A stretch of DNA of 64,000 nt from Prochlorococcus sp. AG-355-P16 (GCA_003278525.1 QCEQ01000005.1:1-64000), one strand, 5' to 3'; shown: positions 1-10,241, numbered from the stretch's first letter. Numbers and translations: made by a program. The notes: a model not told the origin generated them from the letters alone.

Positions 1-2
1 AA

Positions 3-164
3 GTTAAAGAAGAAATAGTAGAGGCAGAATTAAAACCAGATGAACCAGAAGAAAGTGAAGTTAAAGAAGAAACAAAAGTTCGAGAGGTAAACTCAATTAA
101 ACCTAAAAAAAGAACTGTAAAAGATGAAATAATAGACGTAGAAGTTGATTCTGATAATAAATAA
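3..164 (+). CDS. C-terminal end of a CDS truncated by the window edge; acidic/lysine-rich tail (VKEEIVEAELKPDEPEESEVKEETKV...DEIIDVEVDSDNK)
   Basis: Open frame from the window start to TAA at 162-164; low-complexity charged tail. Confidence 0.55.
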   Translation, partial: VKEEIVEAELKPDEPEESEVKEETKVREVNSIKPKKRTVKDEIIDVEVDSDNK

Positions 165-303
165 GATTTTAAATTAAATTAAAAAAACTAGAAATGGTTG
201 AATTCTAAAAATAGAATATATATTAGAATAAATTTTTTTATTTTTAAATTCAATATAAAAGGTCTTTATTTTTAATATTTTAATTTGAATTATAAGAAGG
301 TTG

Positions 304-783
304 TTATGAATCTAAAGCTACCTCGATAGCTGCTATTAAGTTTTCGTCAAACGGTTTAACACCTGGTTTGAATCTTGCAATTACTTTACTATCTTTTCCT
401 ATCAGAAACTTTTCGAAATTCCATTCAACATCTCCTTCAGGTTCAACTTTGTTAAGGGTTGTGTATGGTTCTGTGGTATTGCCTTTGGCATGAACTTTTT
501 CATAGATTTCAAACTTAACGCCATATTTTGTTGTGCAAAAATTTTTTATTTCTGAAAGAGAGTCGGGTTCTTGTTTGCCAAAATCATTACAAGGGAATGC
601 AAGTATTCTTAGGCCTTTGCTTGAATATAAATCATGTAGCTTTTGAAGATCTTCATACTGAGCAGTATTCCCGCAATAACTAGCTACATTAACAACTAAA
701 ATTACTTGCCCTGAATATTCACCTAGTTTTATGGATGAACCGTCCGCGGCAAGAACAGTAGTATTTTGTACGTCAACTTGCAT
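304..783 (-). CDS. Glutathione peroxidase family protein
   Basis: Motifs NVASYCGNTAQYEDLQKL, FPCNDFGKQEP, WNFEKFLIGKDSKVIARF. Confidence 0.93.
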   Translation of the reverse strand: MQVDVQNTTVLAADGSSIKLGEYSGQVILVVNVASYCGNTAQYEDLQKLHDLYSSKGLRILAFPCNDFGKQEPDSLSEIKNFCTTKYGVKFEIYEKVHAKGNTTEPYTTLNKVEPEGDVEWNFEKFLIGKDSKVIARFKPGVKPFDENLIAAIEVALDS

Positions 784-927
784 GTCTAAAAAAAATCACC
801 CTTTGAAGATAGCATTGTATAGACTTTATTGTGTTTAATTTATATAGTGGTTTTGGTTATTTTTTTATAAGTTTTAATTTTTCATTTATTTAACCCCTTA
901 TAATTATTATTATTAATCGCTATAAAT

Positions 928-1170
928 TTGGACCCTTTAGACCCACTTACTGAAATTATTAATTCCGGTCAAGGTTTTTCACCTGCAATTGCTTTAGAAA
1001 GAATCATTTGGGCAATGATTGGAATCTTTTTTTTAGGAGCAATTTCAAGATCAATAACTAATAGCATGCGAAGTCAAAATTGGTTTGTTAGAAATTTTTT
1101 ATTTAGTTATTCTAAAGATAAAAAAATTTCAGATGATAAATCTTCACAACCTTCTGTTGATGAAGAATAA
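928..1170 (+). CDS. Conserved hypothetical small membrane protein (TTG start)
   Basis: 80 aa ORF with one TM segment directly upstream of purT. Confidence 0.6.
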   Translation: MDPLDPLTEIINSGQGFSPAIALERIIWAMIGIFFLGAISRSITNSMRSQNWFVRNFLFSYSKDKKISDDKSSQPSVDEE

Positions 1171-1179
1171 GTTTCATAT

Positions 1180-2355
1180 ATGAAAGAATCAATTTTTTCT
1201 AAAAAGAGAATTTTATTGCTTGGTAGTGGCGAACTTGGAAAAGAATTAGTAATAGAATCCAAAAGATTAGGATTAGAAGTTATTGCTATTGATCGATATG
1301 CAAAAGCTCCTGCAATGCAAGTTGCTGATTATTCAAGAGTAATTGATATGGGAGATAAAGATATTTTAAAAAATGTTATAAAAGAATTTAAGCCTGACTA
1401 TGTTGTTCCAGAAATAGAGGCACTTTCAATTGAAGCCCTAAAAGAACTAGAGGAGGAAGGATTCAATATTGTCCCCAACGCCAGAACTGTAGAAATTACA
1501 ATGAATAGAGATAAAATTAGAGACTTAGCTTCTAGAGATTTAAAAATTAAAACTGCAAAGTTTGATTATATTTTTGAATTTGATGATTTAGAAAAAAAAG
1601 CAGATGAAATTGGATTCCCACTTTTACTTAAGCCTTTAATGAGTTCTTCAGGAAAGGGACAGAGTTTGGTTGAAACAAAAAATGATTTACAAAATGCTTG
1701 GGAACAGGCACAAGCAAATTCAAGAGGAAAGGTTAAAGGTGTAATTATTGAAGAATTTATTCATTTTGATTATGAGTTTACTCTTCTAACAGTAAGAAAA
1801 GAAAATGGTGAAAATATTTTTTGTTTACCAATTGGACATCTTCAATCTAATGGAGACTATCAATGTAGTTGGCAACCTATAGAGATCAAGGAGTCCTTAA
1901 TTATTGAAGCCAAGAGAATGACAAGTAGAATATTAAATAACCTTAATGGAGCTGGATTATACGGAGTAGAATTTTTTATAAAAGGAAGTGAGGTTATATT
2001 TTCAGAACTTTCTCCAAGACCACACGACACCGGTATGGTTACATTAGTTAGTCAAAATATTAATGAATTTGAATTACATTTAAGGGCTTTTTTAAATTTA
2101 CCAATACCTTATATAGATCTAATAGAACCCTCTGCAACAAGAGTTATACTCTCTAATCAAGAGTATCTAAATCCTATATATGAGGGTCTTAATGAAGCAT
2201 TAGAATTTGAAAAGACTAAAGTGCTCATATTTGGCAAACCAGTTTCCAGAAAAGGCAGAAGAATGGGTGTTGTTCTCTCATCAAATTCTGACATTAATTT
2301 GGCTAGAAAAAATGCAGATGAAGCTGCTCGTAAAATAAAAGTAAGTACTAGATAA
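1180..2355 (+). CDS. purT: Phosphoribosylglycinamide formyltransferase 2 (formate-dependent, ATP-grasp)
   Basis: LLGSGELGKELVIESKRLGLEVIAIDRYAKAPAMQVAD; ATP-grasp LSPRPHDTGMVTL. Confidence 0.97.
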   Translation: MKESIFSKKRILLLGSGELGKELVIESKRLGLEVIAIDRYAKAPAMQVADYSRVIDMGDKDILKNVIKEFKPDYVVPEIEALSIEALKELEEEGFNIVPNARTVEITMNRDKIRDLASRDLKIKTAKFDYIFEFDDLEKKADEIGFPLLLKPLMSSSGKGQSLVETKNDLQNAWEQAQANSRGKVKGVIIEEFIHFDYEFTLLTVRKENGENIFCLPIGHLQSNGDYQCSWQPIEIKESLIIEAKRMTSRILNNLNGAGLYGVEFFIKGSEVIFSELSPRPHDTGMVTLVSQNINEFELHLRAFLNLPIPYIDLIEPSATRVILSNQEYLNPIYEGLNEALEFEKTKVLIFGKPVSRKGRRMGVVLSSNSDINLARKNADEAARKIKVSTR

Positions 2356-2406
2356 ATATTAAATAAAAATAACGAAAAAAATACTTATTTCCTTTGTTTT
2401 TGTTCT

Positions 2407-2649
2407 ATGCCTCTCTGGGTATCATTTGATTATGTTCTCTATTTTGCAATGATAGAAAATTATAAAGGTTGGGATATAACTTTAAATTGGGATAATAAAG
2501 ATTGTCTCAAAGGGGATACTACTAAAAGTAATTTTTTTAATCAAAAGGAAAAATGGATTGGTGTTCACTTAAATGGTGAAAAAATCTATGGTTCTTCCCT
2601 AAAAGAAATTAGGCATATTATTGATTATCCTACTTTGCATGCAAAATAG
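2407..2649 (+). CDS. Hypothetical protein
   Basis: 80 aa ORF; true start may be internal (MIENYKGW...). Confidence 0.5.
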   Translation: MPLWVSFDYVLYFAMIENYKGWDITLNWDNKDCLKGDTTKSNFFNQKEKWIGVHLNGEKIYGSSLKEIRHIIDYPTLHAK

Positions 2650-2663
2650 GTTAAAAGATTTTT

Positions 2664-2825
2664 TTAATTATCCTGATTATTTTCATTTTCATCAATTAGT
2701 TCACTAGCAAGTTTTCTTAAATCTCCCTTAATCGACACCCATGTAAAGGCGATTATAAAAATTGAAGCAGATATTGCAACAGTGATTTTCTCTACAGGTG
2801 ACATTCCAAGTGCAATAGCAAACAT
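2664..2825 (-). CDS. Small hypothetical TM protein (53 aa), below the ORF-track cutoff
   Basis: Read on minus strand: MFAIALGMSPVEKITVAISASIFIIAFTWVSIKGDLRKLASELIDENENNQDN*. Confidence 0.6.
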   Translation of the reverse strand: MFAIALGMSPVEKITVAISASIFIIAFTWVSIKGDLRKLASELIDENENNQDN

Positions 2826-2991
2826 TTCAAACCAAATAATAATTTTCCATTATATTGAATTTTTTTAAATAGATAGAAACAAATTATTTTTTGCAATGAT
2901 ATTTAATTATTCAAAATATAATAAATAAAAATTAAATTACTTATTTTTATTTATTGTTTCTGATTTTAATTTTGTTCAGTAAGATAAAATT

Positions 2992-3213
2992 ATGGAAAAG
3001 AAAAAATGCCCCCAATGTAAAAATTTAATTTTAATAACTTCCCCAACATGTTTATATTGTGGCAGACCTAATAAATTTATAACTAAGGAATACGTAAATA
3101 AAAAGTGGAATAAAGACAATAATAAAAATGTATTTCATTATATTTTTATTAATAAGTATCTTGTATTTATTTTATTTTTAATATTAACAACTATCATTAT
3201 TATATTTAATTAA
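2992..3213 (+). CDS. Small zinc-ribbon protein with C-terminal TM helix
   Basis: CPQC...CLYCGRP motif followed by a hydrophobic segment. Confidence 0.6.
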   Translation: MEKKKCPQCKNLILITSPTCLYCGRPNKFITKEYVNKKWNKDNNKNVFHYIFINKYLVFILFLILTTIIIIFN

Positions 3214-3227
3214 ATAACATCAATTAA

Positions 3228-5834
3228 TTAGTCTATTATTGCATCTAATACTTCTTTAGTATTTGTTGATAATTTATTTTTTTTAATATGCTTTATTGTT
3301 TGTACCATATTACTTTTGTAAGGTTCTGAATAATAATTGTATCTACTAAATACTTTCACAAAACGGGAAATTACGATTGGATTTAATTTATCTAAGTCAA
3401 TTATCTTTTTTGCAATATATTTATAACCAGAACCATCCATTGCATGAAAAGTACTATTTCTTGTTACGAAAGAATTTAATATAGCTCTTAAAGTGTTCGG
3501 TGATTTTAAATCAAAAAACTTATTTTCAAATAATTTTTCAATGCTGTTTGTTTTTTCATCAATTTCTATAGAAGCATTGAACGAGAACCAACTATCTAAA
3601 ACGACACTATTATTTTTCCATTTATTGAAGAATGTATTTGAAATAATTTTTCTTTCACGACAATTAATCCTGCTGAAAGAATTCAATGCAGCTTTTGCTA
3701 GAGTCATCGAATTACTATCGACATAATTAATTATTTTGCATTTAATTTCCTCATCATTACTGTGCAAAAGTAGTTTCCAAATAGTTTCGATTAGTTTTCT
3801 TTCATTCTTGCCTTCTGGCCAAACTTGATGAAGATTTTTCTCAATTTCTTTGAGCTTAAAATATAATTCTTCTTTTAATTTGGTCCCAAATAAATGATTT
3901 AATTCGTCAATAGTTTTATATATCTTTAAAGGGTCTATATTTTCCATCTCCGATTCAATTTCAGCAAATGTTGGAATACTTAGTAATTCTGATAAAAGGG
4001 ATAAATTAATGTCTTTATTTTTTATAAATGATATTAATGTGCTTATTAATTTATTTTCAATTTTATGATCTGGTTTTTCAGCTAATCTGCATAAAATGAT
4101 TTTTTTATAAAATACTTTTACAGTATTAGATAGTGTAAAAAAATCTTTTTCATATCTTAATATTAAAAATTTTTCATCCAAAGTAGTGTCTGATTCCCAC
4201 TCAACAGGTGCAGAGAATTCGCGAAAATAAGTTACTAAGGGGATTTGGAGTTGAGATCTTAAATTCCTAAAAATAAATTCTTGGTTTTTTGTTTTTAAAA
4301 CAACTGTTTTTTCTATTGTTTTATTTTCCCCGCAAAATATAGCCAGATTTATAGGAATTATTAGAGGTAAATCATTATATATGTTCTTCTTTATTGGATT
4401 ATTTTGAGAGACTTGAATTGTAAGTTTTTCTTCTATTTGATCCCAGATTCTCTTGAATTTAACTTTTGGTGTGCCATTTTGCTTGTACCAGACTTTAAAT
4501 TCTTTAGGATCGATTTCCTTATTGTGCTCCAAAATTTTATCGACAAATTGGTCTATTGTTGCAGCCTTCCCATCATATGTTGAGATGTAATTACTAAATC
4601 CTTTATAGAAATTTTCATCTTTTACAAGCTTATTTAGCATTCTAATTATTTCTGATCCTTTTTCGTATATCGTGGTCGTATAGAAATTGTCTATTTCTTG
4701 ATATTTATCTGGCATTACAGGATGTGATGTAGGACCAGAATCCTCTCTAAATTGATTGCTTCTAAGAAATTTTGCATCCTCAAGCCTCTTGATTTCATGA
4801 TTATGAAGGTCTGCAGTAAATTGTTGATCTCTGAATACTGTTAAACCCTCTTTAAGAGATAATTGAAACCAATCCCTACAAGTTACTCTATTACCCGTCC
4901 AATTATGGAAGTATTCATGTGCGATCACACCTTCTATTCTTTCTAATTCCTCATCAGTTGTTGTTTCAGAATTAGCAAGTATTAGTTTTGAGTTGAAAAT
5001 ATTAAGACTTTTATTTTCCATTGCGCCCATATTAAAGTGCCTGATTGCAACTATATTGAACAATGACAAATCGTATTCAAGGTTATATTTATCTTCGTCC
5101 CATCTCATGGATTTCTGTAACGAACTTATTGCATGTTGGACATATTTTTCATCACCATACTCAACATAAATATTTATTTTTACTTTTTTATTCGATTTTG
5201 TTATGAAATTATCTTTTACACAATTAAGTTTACCCGCTACCAATGCAAATAGATAAGAGGGTTTTGGATATGGATCATCCCAAATTATTTCATGTCGATT
5301 ATTTGGAAGATCATTTTCTTTTACGATGTTACCATTTGAAAGTAAAACGGGATAATCATTCTTGTCGGCCTCAATTCTCACAGTGTATTTGCTTAAAATA
5401 TCAGGCCTATCAGAATGAAAACTTATTCTTCTAAATCCCTCTGCCTCACATTGCGTAGTTATAATTCCATTACTCTCATACATTCCTAAAAGGGATGTAT
5501 TTTCCTTTGGTTTAATTATTCCTTCTATTTTTAATAAAAAGTTATCTTTATTTAAGTTTTTAATTTTTAAGTTATTTTTTTGCTGTTTGTAGTATTCCTC
5601 TTCTAGTAATAAGTCATCAATAAATATTTTTTTTATTAAAATGTCCGTACCATCAAGAATAAGATTTCTGGTATTTTTATTTTTTTTTACCAATTTTAGT
5701 TTGGTCGTAACATTTACAGCATTTTTCTTAATTTCGAAGTCTAAAAAGATTTCTGGAATTTCATAATCAAAAACTTTGTAATCTTTAAGTCTTATATATC
5801 TTGAAATACTTTTTTGGTTTATTGGATTGCTCAT
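3228..5834 (-). CDS. pepN: Aminopeptidase N (M1 family)
   Basis: GAMEN motif (NMGAMENKSL), zinc motif HEYFHNWTG, LKEGLTVFRDQQF. Confidence 0.97.
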   Translation of the reverse strand: MSNPINQKSISRYIRLKDYKVFDYEIPEIFLDFEIKKNAVNVTTKLKLVKKNKNTRNLILDGTDILIKKIFIDDLLLEEEYYKQQKNNLKIKNLNKDNFLLKIEGIIKPKENTSLLGMYESNGIITTQCEAEGFRRISFHSDRPDILSKYTVRIEADKNDYPVLLSNGNIVKENDLPNNRHEIIWDDPYPKPSYLFALVAGKLNCVKDNFITKSNKKVKINIYVEYGDEKYVQHAISSLQKSMRWDEDKYNLEYDLSLFNIVAIRHFNMGAMENKSLNIFNSKLILANSETTTDEELERIEGVIAHEYFHNWTGNRVTCRDWFQLSLKEGLTVFRDQQFTADLHNHEIKRLEDAKFLRSNQFREDSGPTSHPVMPDKYQEIDNFYTTTIYEKGSEIIRMLNKLVKDENFYKGFSNYISTYDGKAATIDQFVDKILEHNKEIDPKEFKVWYKQNGTPKVKFKRIWDQIEEKLTIQVSQNNPIKKNIYNDLPLIIPINLAIFCGENKTIEKTVVLKTKNQEFIFRNLRSQLQIPLVTYFREFSAPVEWESDTTLDEKFLILRYEKDFFTLSNTVKVFYKKIILCRLAEKPDHKIENKLISTLISFIKNKDINLSLLSELLSIPTFAEIESEMENIDPLKIYKTIDELNHLFGTKLKEELYFKLKEIEKNLHQVWPEGKNERKLIETIWKLLLHSNDEEIKCKIINYVDSNSMTLAKAALNSFSRINCRERKIISNTFFNKWKNNSVVLDSWFSFNASIEIDEKTNSIEKLFENKFFDLKSPNTLRAILNSFVTRNSTFHAMDGSGYKYIAKKIIDLDKLNPIVISRFVKVFSRYNYYSEPYKSNMVQTIKHIKKNKLSTNTKEVLDAIID

Positions 5835-5883
5835 CTTTACAAAGAAGTTAAGAAGTTAAAAATCTAGAATATTTATTTTGAAA

Positions 5884-6219
5884 TTATACGTTAGAACTTT
5901 TATCTTCTGATTGACAGTAATGTGCTTTAACTTTTCCTGAAGGAAGTAATTCGTATAAAGAAGGATTATTAATATCAGGCGATCCGTCTTTATTAAATTG
6001 GTACCTCCAGTCCCATTTTTTATCTGTAAAGGAAATATAATCTTTTCTTAGAGAATATGGAAGCATAAGCTTTTTTTTATTCCAATTAATATTTATAAAT
6101 GCTCCTGGCTTTAACTCAGATATCTTTTCTACTATGGAAAAGTCACCATTAATATTATTTCTCATCACAAGATAAAGCTTTGAATTTTCACATACATAGC
6201 TACTATTTAAAGCTAACAA
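5884..6219 (-). CDS. Hypothetical protein
   Basis: 111 aa ORF with a possible N-terminal signal. Confidence 0.55.
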   Translation of the reverse strand: MLALNSSYVCENSKLYLVMRNNINGDFSIVEKISELKPGAFININWNKKKLMLPYSLRKDYISFTDKKWDWRYQFNKDGSPDINNPSLYELLPSGKVKAHYCQSEDKSSNV

Positions 6220-6320
6220 AAGTATTGAGGTAATAAAAAATGAATGAATTTTTTGAGCTCCTTTTAAATTAGATTTACTTTCAAGCTAAATGACTTAATA
6301 AAAGATTTTTTTGGATCGAT

Positions 6321-7043
6321 TTAAATCATAATAGATTGCATACTTTTTAGATCTACAAGATTACAATTTAATTCCTCTTTATAATCCTGAACTGAAATAA
6401 AATTATTTAAAAAACCTGAATATTTTGCATCTCCGCCAACGGTACTTGAAAGTATATATTTCGGATTGAATTTGTTAATCAATTTAGGGATTACATCAGC
6501 ACCCTTTACAAAAGAACCTACTAGGGGTAATTCTAAATTTTTTGTAGGAGTAATTACTGCATCAAGACTTTGCTTGTTTAAATTTTCATCAAGATAACCA
6601 TGGGGTTCTATATAAAACCCATTATCTTGATCGTCTTTAACAATATATCCGTTTTCTATTTGTGGTACTGGAGCCCCAGCAGTTGCTTCAAAACTTAAAT
6701 TAAAATGATTTGTCTTTTCAGTTGGCTTAAGAACGTTAATTGAACTAAAACCAATTTTGTTTAATGTTTCAACAGCACTTTTAGGGCAAATTATAGGAAT
6801 ATCCTTTCTGAACATTTCTAATGTTGGTACATGACAGTGGTCGGGTAATCCTTGTGTTAACAAAATAATATCTATTTTTTTATCTATTGAAATTTCTTCT
6901 TCTAATGATCCTTTAAAAAACCACTCACCTGGAGGAAATATTAAATCTCCTTTGAGCCAAGGATCAATAATTAAATTGGTTTTTTTAAATTTTATAAGCC
7001 AACCATTTGAACCAAGGTAGGTCGCTTCAAAAGTCATTATCAA
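6321..7043 (-). CDS. MBL-fold metal-dependent hydrolase-like protein
   Basis: FEATYLGSNGWLIKF...LIIDPWLKG...LLTQGLPDHCH arrangement typical of the family. Confidence 0.8.
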   Translation of the reverse strand: MIMTFEATYLGSNGWLIKFKKTNLIIDPWLKGDLIFPPGEWFFKGSLEEEISIDKKIDIILLTQGLPDHCHVPTLEMFRKDIPIICPKSAVETLNKIGFSSINVLKPTEKTNHFNLSFEATAGAPVPQIENGYIVKDDQDNGFYIEPHGYLDENLNKQSLDAVITPTKNLELPLVGSFVKGADVIPKLINKFNPKYILSSTVGGDAKYSGFLNNFISVQDYKEELNCNLVDLKSMQSIMI

Positions 7044-7103
7044 TTATTTATTTCATTAAACTATAAGGTAAATTTAGCTTTATCGAGAAATTATTAATTT
7101 AAA

Positions 7104-7406
7104 TTAGTTTGCTTCTTTTAAGATTTGAAATGACTTTTTTTTTAGATTAAATAATAAAACTCGGTTATCTTTAAAACTGATTTTAAAGTCTTCATTTTCT
7201 AGCATTTGTATCGGGATTAGAGCTAATCCTCCAGTTCCTGAAAATATGATTGGAACGGTGCTGTTTTTCGATCCATGCATTTTTTGTAAGTCATTAGCTT
7301 GAGAAACTATCTTCTTAGCTTTATCAAATCCGTAATCTTCTATTAATTCAGACCATAAAAAGTTAACTGATTTATATTTCGAAAACTCAAATTGGACTGT
7401 TTTCAT
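7104..7406 (-). CDS. Conserved hypothetical protein
   Basis: 100 aa ORF, coherent composition. Confidence 0.6.
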   Translation of the reverse strand: MKTVQFEFSKYKSVNFLWSELIEDYGFDKAKKIVSQANDLQKMHGSKNSTVPIIFSGTGGLALIPIQMLENEDFKISFKDNRVLLFNLKKKSFQILKEAN

Positions 7407-7450
7407 TAAATAATATTAGATACGTTTGATTAATAGTTAACGATATAAAC

Positions 7451-7636
7451 TTAATTACTATTTTTAAACCTATCCATGACTAGTTGTAACATATCCACTA
7501 CATCTCCATCGGTTAAATTTAAATCCTTCTTTAAATCATTGCAAGTTAAATTCATTTCAAGTGCTGCTTCAGCCATATGATTAACTTTTTGGTTATCACC
7601 GCCTAATGAAATAAAGGGATTGAAGTTTTCTATCAT
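7451..7636 (-). CDS. Hypothetical protein (61 aa)
   Basis: ORF MIENFNPFISLGGDNQKVNHMAEAALEMNLTCNDLKKDLNLTDGDVVDMLQLVMDRF. Confidence 0.6.
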   Translation of the reverse strand: MIENFNPFISLGGDNQKVNHMAEAALEMNLTCNDLKKDLNLTDGDVVDMLQLVMDRFKNSN

Positions 7637-7743
7637 TTAATACTTGTTGTTACCACCTAGTTCTAGCTAAGAAATAATCAATTATCATTTATTGATACAG
7701 AAAATTATAAATATGTTATTTAATATTTAGATTGTTTTTATTT

Positions 7744-8124
7744 TTAAATTAGAGATGTGGATATGCCTTTTGAAATCAACGCAAGTCTTCTGGCTCTGAC
7801 TAGTAAAGGAAATATCATCTTTGTTCGTTTATCTGATTTAAACACCCTAGTAAGTAAGAAAAGTAAACTACTTGAGGGATTATTTATCTGTCTGCAAATG
7901 GTATTAATTGCATCTGCACCATGTAAGATTTCGTCATCTTTCAGGAGAATAGCTCCTCTATCTAGGTCAAAACCTTTTTCTATGAGGGATTTAATAAGAG
8001 TTAAATTTTTACGACCATCAAGAATATTAATATTATTTATTTTGCTCTTGATTTCTAGAAGCTCAGCAAAATGGTTGCAGAATGGGCATTCTCCATCATA
8101 AATAAAGGTGTAATGGGAAGTCAT
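7744..8124 (-). CDS. DCC-family thiol-disulfide oxidoreductase-like protein (DUF393)
   Basis: N-terminal FIYDGECPFCNHFAELL. Confidence 0.88.
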   Translation of the reverse strand: MTSHYTFIYDGECPFCNHFAELLEIKSKINNINILDGRKNLTLIKSLIEKGFDLDRGAILLKDDEILHGADAINTICRQINNPSSSLLFLLTRVFKSDKRTKMIFPLLVRARRLALISKGISTSLI

Positions 8125-8309
8125 TTAAAAACAGCGTTAATTGTCTTAAAGTAAGGTGACTATTTAGCTTGTATTTATAATAAATTAAAAAATAAAAATT
8201 TTGTGGATTTTTAATTAAGGGATAGTTAAAAAAAATTTCATAATTACGAAGAAATGTCTCAATATAGGTATTTTTTTCGTAAAAATCTGTATGCTTACTC
8301 GGAGTTATT

Positions 8310-8459
8310 ATGTTTAAAATCATGAATTTATTAGCTTCTTTTGCTTTAGGTGGTTTCAATCCTTGGGCAGCAGGCTTTGGAATTGGTTCTTTAGTCCTTT
8401 TTGGCCTAGTTGGTCTTGTTGCGGGTCCAAACCTAAAGAATTTTGACCCTGACGCATAA
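8310..8459 (+). CDS. Glycine-rich small membrane protein (49 aa), below the ORF-track cutoff
   Basis: MFKIMNLLASFALGGFNPWAAGFGIGSLVLFGLVGLVAGPNLKNFDPDA*, preceded by GGAG and followed by an intrinsic terminator. Confidence 0.75.
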   Translation: MFKIMNLLASFALGGFNPWAAGFGIGSLVLFGLVGLVAGPNLKNFDPDA

Positions 8460-8483
8460 ATCATCAAATTTAATATGGATCTT

Positions 8484-8508
8484 TAAAGGCTCAAATGAGT
8501 CTTTTTTT
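8484..8508 (+). terminator. Rho-independent terminator
   Basis: AAAGGCTC-AAAT-GAGTCTTT stem followed by a T run. Confidence 0.75.
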
Positions 8509-8564
8509 ATGCGGTTTTTAAAATTTATTTTTAGAATAGAATAAATTTTTAATCTGCTTAAGAA

Positions 8565-8834
8565 ATGTTGTTAAATCCTTTTTATCCATTTACTTTTTTA
8601 AAAATCTCTTCTCTAAAAGCCACTATTGTTTTTTTATCGATACTTTTAATTAAATCTAATTTGCTTAGATTGAAAGGGGGACTAATAGGAGGTCTTTTTG
8701 CTTTGATACTCATATCAGGAATTTTAGCCTCTAGTTCCATAGCTTTAGGATCTCTAATTTATGCCTATCGATTAAAGAAGAAATTTAATCCTGATGATAA
8801 TCAAATGCAGGATTTAGAAACTGTTAATGTTTAA
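8565..8834 (+). CDS. Conserved hypothetical membrane protein
   Basis: 89 aa ORF with a central TM segment. Confidence 0.6.
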   Translation: MLLNPFYPFTFLKISSLKATIVFLSILLIKSNLLRLKGGLIGGLFALILISGILASSSIALGSLIYAYRLKKKFNPDDNQMQDLETVNV

Positions 8835-8867
8835 GATAATCTTGTTAATTAAATTCAGTTGTATAAC

Positions 8868-8984
8868 TTAAAATGGAGTGCCAGGAACAAAATGTAAAAC
8901 TAAGAAACCAAAACCGGCAGCAAAAATTATTGATACTGCGATGATCAGAAGGCCTGATGCCATTCCCCCTTCTTTAAATGCCAT
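8868..8984 (-). CDS. Single-TM microprotein (38 aa)
   Basis: MAFKEGGMASGLLIIAVSIIFAAGFGFLVLHFVPGTPF*. Confidence 0.7.
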   Translation of the reverse strand: MAFKEGGMASGLLIIAVSIIFAAGFGFLVLHFVPGTPF

Positions 8985-9248
8985 ATAGTTTGTTATTTTT
9001 AAATTAATAATAGAGCATATTTGTTCATAAGTAATGGATCTAATTACTCATATCATCCAAATTTATTATTAATGGTGAATAAAAGTAAAAATATGGATGT
9101 TAATGAGATAATAAAACCAAATATTATTAATGGTTTAGACTTAACGTTTTCTTCTTTGGTACTATTTTTAGAGGATGCTAAGTTGCTATCTTTTTTTAAA
9201 AGAAGATTAGGGAAAGGTTTAATCATAATAAATTAAGATTTAAGCTTA

Positions 9249-9566
9249 TTACGCTAAGGTTTTAAACAAATCTTTATGGTAATCAACAACATTTTGACAA
9301 CTTATTACAGGTGTAAATTCCATATGGATGCCAAATTTGGCTCTCCATGGGGCAAAATGCTCAAAAATTTCTTTATCACTATAGGCTTTACATAAGCAAA
9401 CTACTCTACCCTCCCCTGGAGCATGCACTCTAAATAACATTTCAAATTTGTCTGTTTTATCAGATTTAGCAATTTCACCGTTTTCCCAAGCTTCTACAAA
9501 TAATTGATAAGCTTTAACTTGATTCTCAATATCTGGGAATTGGCAGTCAGCAAGAAATAATTGCAT
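9249..9566 (-). CDS. DUF3303-like protein
   Basis: MQLFLADCQFPDIENQVKAYQLFVEAWENGE...VVCLCKAYSDKEIFEHFAPWRAKFGIHMEFTPV. Confidence 0.8.
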   Translation of the reverse strand: MQLFLADCQFPDIENQVKAYQLFVEAWENGEIAKSDKTDKFEMLFRVHAPGEGRVVCLCKAYSDKEIFEHFAPWRAKFGIHMEFTPVISCQNVVDYHKDLFKTLA

Positions 9567-9658
9567 TGGAGTATTCTTAAGGTTTTACACATTATCCCTC
9601 AAATACTTATTTATTAATGGGACTGTTTGAATTTGAAGATCAGAAAAAGAATATTTTC

Positions 9659-9808
9659 CTAAATAAATTGAGAAGATAGAGTCTCAAGAAATTTTCCAAT
9701 ATCTTTTTTATATAAACTATCTGTGATTTTTAAAGAGAATAATTCATAATCATTTATATCTTTTTTTTTATCAAAATTAATATTGCCCTTTAATGAAATA
9801 TTTTTCAT
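9659..9808 (-). CDS. Small hypothetical protein (49 aa)
   Basis: MKNISLKGNINFDKKKDINDYELFSLKITDSLYKKDIGKFLETLSSQFI*. Confidence 0.45.
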   Translation of the reverse strand: MKNISLKGNINFDKKKDINDYELFSLKITDSLYKKDIGKFLETLSSQFI

Positions 9809-9917
9809 GATTTTATTGATCACTATTTAAAATTTATACAAATATAAGTAAAAGACAAATTTCTTTACATTATGTTTTTTATGAAAAAATTTCTAAGGCT
9901 ATTAAATAATAATTTAT

Positions 9918-10241
9918 TTAAGAGTTAATTAATTTTCCTAGTATGAATAACAAGGAATTAGTTAAAGAAAAAATTACAGTTAATAGAGATGCAATAACAG
10001 GTAATAAATTGAACCACAATTGCGAGGTTGTCATTTTTGAATCAATAGGCAGAAAATTGGTTCTTTTTTTAATTCTTATTTGTAACCAAAAAATAGATAA
10101 TGGATAAATAATTCTTGAGAAAGTAATTATCAATGAAGGCAAAATACCTTGGTTTGAATAAAGTATAAATCCTGAAAAAAAGTATAAAGCCCAAATTAGA
10201 ACCCTTTGAATCAGAATTAATCCCTTGCTTTTGCCAGACAT
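9918..10241 (-). CDS. Hypothetical membrane protein
   Basis: 107 aa ORF, several hydrophobic segments. Confidence 0.6.
   Translation of the reverse strand: MSGKSKGLILIQRVLIWALYFFSGFILYSNQGILPSLIITFSRIIYPLSIFWLQIRIKKRTNFLPIDSKMTTSQLWFNLLPVIASLLTVIFSLTNSLLFILGKLINS

Noticed and set aside
8096-8467. 123 aa minus-strand ORF in the track
   Set aside because: Basic, low-complexity translation (RPTRPKRTKEPIPKPAAQGLKPPKAKE) antisense to a better-supported 49 aa ORF with RBS and terminator.
9021-9236. 71 aa plus-strand ORF
   Set aside because: Weak composition and no domain-like features; left uncalled rather than forced.
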